Part shown: positions 58,751 through 64,000 of the stretch, in pieces
Layout of the letters: each line of letters starts with the position of its first letter
How positions within the stretch are numbered: the stretch's first letter is position 1
From: Tachypleus tridentatus
Taxonomy: Eukaryota > Arthropoda > Merostomata > Xiphosura > Limulidae
Direction of reading: 5' to 3'
NCBI RefSeq assembly: GCF_004210375.1
Contig: NC_134828.1
Coordinates: 21,878,400-21,942,399 of the forward strand
DNA length: 64,000 nucleotides
Notes under the pieces: model-generated
What the model saw: only the letters and a program-made list of their open reading frames with translations
What the model was told of the DNA's origin: nothing
Database searches by the model: none
Translations under genes and position numbers: made by a program

Positions 58751-60002
58751 CAAAAGTCTTATATTCAGCAGAGGACTCCTTGTAAACTATCTTTGTACAG
58801 TGACAAACTGTTTATCTTGTTTGAAATGTTAGTTGTGGAAAATTTTATATTTTTAACTGTGAATTTTTCTTTTTTAAATATATAATGCACAAGAGCAGGA
58901 GTAAATGGTAATATGCATTTCAACATATAATATCCTGTATCACAGCACAAATATGTTTACCTTCTATACTCTGTGGTTGAATCATCTAAATTTGAATAAA
59001 ATTTTTGAGAAACTATTTAATAATTGGATATTCAGTCAAAATATTGATTACAAAACAATATTGAATTTCTGAATACGAGAGTTATGACATTAAATGTGAT
59101 AATGAAAATGGACATAGTGTTCTGACCTTATGGTACGAGATTGTTTCAAATTAATTTTTTACTCTTTAACAGACTGTTTTAACCCAGTGTTATTTATTTT
59201 ACAAGAAACGTCATATCTACACACAGAATCTAGTAATTTTCATTCCAATGTAAATGAGATTATAACTTCTAAATACCAACTGAACACCACTTTAAGACAC
59301 TGCTGTTGACATCACAATGCAATATGCAGCAATATCTCCCAGCCAGAATAGGTCTTACCGTTTCAAGAATGACAAAGTTATAAAGATAGAACAAATCAAC
59401 TTGCTGATTTTTCAACCACATTACACAAAACCTGTATGTATACAGAGCAAAGAGTAAATTCAGAATAAATAACTAGTGTCACAAGAAACTAGAAATGCAA
59501 GGTATGACACAAGCTGGATATGTGAAAGAAAACTTGTTTGTGACAGAGGATAGAAATTTATAGTTTTCTTTTTTCCTCAACAAAATAAATCGTAAAAATG
59601 CAATACAAATATATAAGTGTACCAATATAGAGAAGACAGACGCACTGTTTTCAAGAATTCTATCAGTATAAATCTAGATGGAGGAATCATCTTCATGCCA
59701 TTGTGTATCACTGTGTCATGTTGTGTTGATTTAATAGTTTTTCCAAAAGTAGAAAGGAAATTACATGGGGGGCAGAGGGTATCATGAACAAATCTGAAGA
59801 TAAAAATTTAAATATTCATATGAAAACTATCTTCAGTACTAATATGCATTTACTTTTCTGTGTTTATTTCTTTCTCCAGTGTATTCCAACCAGCTCTAAA
59901 TCGTTTACTATAAACCTTATACATTATGTCATAAAGTACAATCTCAGAATAACATTCATGCAAAATGCCATAAACATAACTTAAGCAAAAGAGACCAGTT
60001 GG

Positions 60003-60480
60003 TCAAACTAGGCCATCCAATGCACTAAATTCTAAAATAAAAATGAAACACTCAAAGCCGACTCTTACAATAATATTATTTACCAAGCCTTCCCTAAAAT
60101 CCCTTACATTACACAGATCTGTCATATCTGAAGGTAAAGCATTCCAAATGTCAACTACTCTTATAAGAAAAGTAAAGCTGTGTGAACTGGAAATGATCTT
60201 TTCATGCCAAACTTGATCTGTGTCTCCTCCACTCTTACCATTCTCACAATAAAGTATCAAAATAAAGATGATGGTTCAACAATATCAGTTACCTTAATCT
60301 TAAATACTTCAATAAGGTCTCCTCTAGTTCTTTTTAAAAGAAGTTCGAGGATCTTATCCTATCCTCGTACAACAACCTTCCACTGTTATATCATCATAAT
60401 ATCTCTTCAATGTCTTTTCTTGGACATGAAACCCAAAATTGCACACAGTTCTCCAAATGTGGCCAAATAAAAACCTAATA
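60003..60480 (-). pseudogene. LINE 3' remnant, unit 1
   Basis: - strand translation reads LLKRTRGDLIEVFKI and, in another frame, FLIRVVDIWNALPSDMTDL and NVRDFREGL, matching the end of CR1/Jockey-type LINE reverse transcriptases (RTRGDLIEVFKI, RVVNVWNSLP). At least one frameshift and several stops are present. Confidence 0.75.
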
Positions 60481-61688
60481 TAATAACATTATAGACACTA
60501 GATTTGTATTCAAAATTTCTGTAGATAAAACCTAAAATTCAATTTGCACTGCCACTATCAAAAGTACATTGTTTATGTGGTTTAAGAAACTGAATACCTT
60601 TTCTTTCATAGCACAGTTAGTTATTTCCACCAAAATTATTACTCATAATTCAAACTGTGATATTCCACATTCAGATGGAGAAAATTTTTAAATTCTGAAC
60701 ATAACCACTTGGGCATGTGTTGCTATACTTTACATACCTAACACGAAATATTATATTCCTGATGTGTGAAAATTAAAAGCAATAAAAACACTTCATACTA
60801 CTTTAAAATGTCTATTTTTCTGCCATAAAAGTCAAAGATACATTTCAACTGGTATATATTTTTTTTAATGGCATGCAACAACTTTCAAAGCATAATTCTA
60901 AAGTATCATCAATTATAGTTTGAACAGATCAAGTAGTTTAGAAGTCACTGGTAATAACAATTTTTGACAGGCATGGCAGTTAATGTTTTTTTGTTTGAAT
61001 TTTAATTATATTTTATTTTTCGTTATTATATCAATTCTGTATTCTTTATTTCATTCATTTATGTACACGCGAAACTGCTAACATCACTCGTACAAGCTGG
61101 TGTATCCGTCAATTTGACGAGTGAAATAAAAACAAGGATGGGTAATTTTGCTTCTATTTTTTCCTTCTTAATATAACAAAAATTAAAAGTGCAAAAAAAG
61201 ACATAAAGGAAACAATTATGAAAAGAAAGACAATAATTTCAATTATTCGTTATCTATTTAATAGAAAATTAGATTGAAGTAATGGGGTCTAATCTGTAAT
61301 ATGAAACCATAACTTGAAGTTAATAAAATTATTTATTTGTTGCGAGTTTAATACTTTTTAACAGTAAAACTTTATTTTATTAATATATTGGAACTGTATA
61401 TTCTTTAGGTAACACAACGATTAAGAACGAACCCTTAAAATGATTTCGCTTCTTCAAATTCAATGTGTAACTAAATAATTCAACCATCTTCTCACCAGAA
61501 GTATTAACACCACTCGCTATAAATTTCCAGTTACACCTACATATATACTATCAACCTTATTCTGTATGGACGTTATCCCTCAAAACCGAAACCGATTCAT
61601 TCAAACAGTAAATACTAATTGACAGATAAATATTTTTAACTATTTTGACGTTGACATCGCTAACTAGATAAAGATCGAATTCTAAATT

Positions 61689-61961
61689 CTGGAGTTTTTT
61701 TGTTTGTTTTTGTATTTCACGCAAAACTACTCGAGGGTTATCTGCGCTAGCCGTCCCTAATTTAGCAGTGTAAGACTAGAGGGAAGGCAGCTAGTCATCA
61801 CCACCCACCGCCAACTCTTGGGCTAATCTTTTACCAACGAATAGTGGGATTGACCATAACATTATAACGCCCCCACGGCTGGGAGGGTGAGCATGTTTGG
61901 CGCGAACCCGCGACGCTCGGATTACGAGTCGCACGCCTTACGCGCTAGGCCATGCCAGGCC
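61689..61961 (-). mobile_element. tRNA-derived SINE, nearly full length
   Basis: Common SINE, - orientation, with short direct repeats CTAAATT at 61682-61688 and 61962-61968. The head lacks a few bases between GAGCATGTTTGGCGCG and AACCCGCGAC. Confidence 0.92.
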
Positions 61962-62239
61962 CTAAATTACCTGGGACGAGTTTCAGAGTTGTTATGTTAC
62001 ACACGTGATACATCAGAAGGTATCATGAACAAATCTGAAGATAATTTTCATATGAATATTTAAATTTTTATCTTCAGTACTAATACGCATTTACTTTTCT
62101 GTGTTTATTTCCTTCTCCAGTGTATTCCAACCAGCTCTAAATCGTTTACTATAAACCTTATACATTATGTCATAAAGTACAATCTCAAAATAACATTCAT
62201 GCAAAATGCCATAAACATAACTTAAGCAAAAGAGACCAG

Positions 62240-62722
62240 TTGGTCAAACTAGGCCATCCAATGCACTAAATTTTAAAATAAAAATGAAACACTCAAAGCC
62301 GACTCTTACAATAATATTATTTATCAAGCCTTCCCTAAAATCCCTTACATTACACAGATCTGTCATATCTGAAGGTAAAGCATTCCAAATGTCAACTACT
62401 CTATAAGAAAAGTAAAGCTGTGTGAACTGGAAATGATCTTTTCATGCCAAACTTGTTCTGTGTCTCCTCCACTCTTACCATTCTCACAATAAAGTATCAA
62501 AATAAAGATGATGGTTCAACAATATATTAGTTACCTTAATCTTAAATACTTCAATCAGGTCTCCTCTAGTTCTTTTTAAAAGAAGTTCAAGGATCTTATC
62601 CTATCCTCATACAACAACCTTTCACTGTTATATCATCATAATATCTCTTCAATGTCTTTTCTTGGACATGAAACCCAAAGCTGCACACAGTTCTCTAAAT
62701 GTGGCCAAATAAAAACCTAATA
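62240..62722 (-). pseudogene. LINE 3' remnant, unit 2
   Basis: Duplicate of the remnant at 60003-60480 with a few substitutions and small indels; no open frame is restored. Confidence 0.75.
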
Positions 62723-63931
62723 TAATAACATTATAGACTCTAGATTTGTATTCAAAATTTCTGTGGATAAAACCTAAAATTCAATTTGCACTGCCACTAG
62801 CAAAAGTACATTGTTTATATGGTTTAAGAAACTGAATACCTTTTCTCTCATAGCACAGTTAGTTATTTCCACTAAAATTATTACTCATAATTCAAACTGT
62901 GATATTCCACATTCAGATGCAGAAAATTTTTTTAAATTCTGAACATAACCACTTGGGCATGTCTTGCTATACTTTACATACCTAACACGAAATCTTATAT
63001 TCCCGATGTGTGAAAATTAAAACCAATAAAAACACTTCATACTACTTTAAAATGTCTATTTTTCTGCCATAGAAGTCAAAGTCACATTTCAACTGGTATA
63101 TATATTTTTAAAGGCATGCAACAACTTCAAAGCATAATTCTAAAGTATCATCAATTATAGTTTGAACAGAGCAAGTAGTTTAGAAGTCACTGGTAATAAC
63201 AATTTTTGACAGGCATGGCAGTTACTGTTTTTTTGTTTGAATTTTAATTATATTTTATTTTTCGTTATTATATCAATTCTGTATTCTTTATTTCATTCAT
63301 TTATGTACACGCGAAACTGCTAACATCACTCGTACAAGCTGGTGTATCCGTCAATTTGACGAGTGAAATAAAAACAAGGATGGGTAATTTTGCTTCTATT
63401 TTTTCCTTCTTAATATAACAAAAATTAAAAGTGCAAAAAAAGACATAAAGGAAACAATTATGAAAAGAAAGACAATAATTTCAATTATTCGTTATCTATT
63501 TAATAGAAAATTAGATTGAAGTAATGGGGTCTAATCTGTAATATGAAACCATAACTTGAAGTTAATAAAATTATTTATTTGTTGCGAGTTTAATACTTTT
63601 TTAACAGTAAAACTTTATTTTATTAATATATTGGAACTGTATATTCTTTAGGTAACACAACGATTAAGAACGAACCCTTAAAATGATTTCGTTTCTTCAA
63701 ATTTAATGTGTAACTAAATAATTCAACCATCTTCTCACCAGAAGTATTAACACCACTCGCTATAGATTTCCAGTTACACCTACATATATACTATCAACCT
63801 TATTCTGTATGGACGTTATCTCTCAAAACCGAAACCGATTCATTCAAACAGTAAATACTAATTGACAGATAAATATTTTTAACTATTTTGACGTTGACAT
63901 CGCTAACTAGATAAAGATCGAATTCTAAATT

Positions 63932-64000
63932 CTGGAGTTTTTTTGTTTGTTTTTGTATTTCACGCAAAACTACTCGAGGGTTATCTGCGCTAGCCGTCCC
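63932..64000 (-). mobile_element. tRNA-derived SINE, cut by window end
   Basis: Same insertion as 61689-61961, carried in the second duplication unit (CACGCAAAACTACTCGAGGG TTATCTGCGC). Confidence 0.9.

Larger units (their letters stand above)
59781..62021. repeat. 2.24-kb tandem duplication, unit 1
   Basis: Repeated at an offset of 2241-2243 bp, at high identity, by 62022-64000. The unit comprises a LINE 3' remnant, about 1.2 kb of AT-rich DNA and, at its right end, a complete SINE (61689-61961). Confidence 0.97.
62022..64000. repeat. 2.24-kb tandem duplication, unit 2 (truncated by window)
   Basis: Second copy, cut by the window end inside its SINE. Differences from unit 1 are scattered substitutions and 1-3-bp indels, plus one 25-bp inversion near the left end. 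Whether more units follow cannot be seen. Confidence 0.97.

Overview
The window is animal nuclear DNA: AT-rich, intron-dense, GT-AG splicing, and full of transposon remnants. The most recurrent repeat is a tRNA-derived SINE of about 280 bp with an anticodon-CGT-like head and a conserved tail. I associate this SINE with horseshoe crabs (Xiphosura), so a horseshoe crab is my best guess. That is an inference from repeat recognition and arthropod-like protein sequence, not proof.

Two protein-coding genes are recognisable. On the + strand a complete plastin/fimbrin gene (actin-bundling protein; EF-hand region plus four calponin-homology domains) runs from 22180 to 54318. It has 13 exons that join without a frame break into 626 codons plus a stop. 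On the - strand, the 3' part of a CACHD1 gene (alpha2delta-like membrane protein) lies between 19374 and 10055. It covers the last part of the ectodomain, a cysteine-rich region, one transmembrane helix and the cytoplasmic tail. Its first two-thirds are absent: upstream there is a run of exactly 500 N (19849-20348), i.e. a scaffold join. Three CACHD1 sites need a one-base correction to stay in frame, whereas plastin needs none.

Layout: 1-3700, decayed DIRS-like tyrosine-recombinase retroelement. 3700-7900, AT-rich DNA with an unassigned pair of - strand ORFs (5641-6706) and SINE scraps. 7900-10054, probable CACHD1 3' UTR and flank. 10055-19374, CACHD1, with two tandem arrays filling its last intron. 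19849-20348, gap. 20349-22179, two SINEs, one unidentified - strand exon and the plastin promoter. 22231-37999, plastin intron 1, holding an antisense heat-shock-type promoter, a pogo/Tigger-like MITE, a composite SINE and a hAT transposase remnant. 38000-54318, remaining plastin exons, with a mariner remnant (intron 2), a CR1-like LINE fragment (intron 7) and a 4x144-bp tandem array that copies the end of exon 12. 54319-58100, 3' UTR and featureless AT-rich DNA. 58100-64000, Tc1/mariner and LINE remnants, then a 2.24-kb tandem duplication running off the window end.

The most unusual observations are architectural. Tandem arrays arise at the splice donor of the penultimate exon in both genes. 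A 440-bp inverted repeat brackets plastin exon 2. A heat-shock-element/TATA block lies antisense in plastin intron 1 with no coding sequence behind it. A 25-bp segment between 9-bp inverted repeats is flipped between the two copies of the terminal duplication. All homology calls come from reading translations against remembered family sequences; no search was run.
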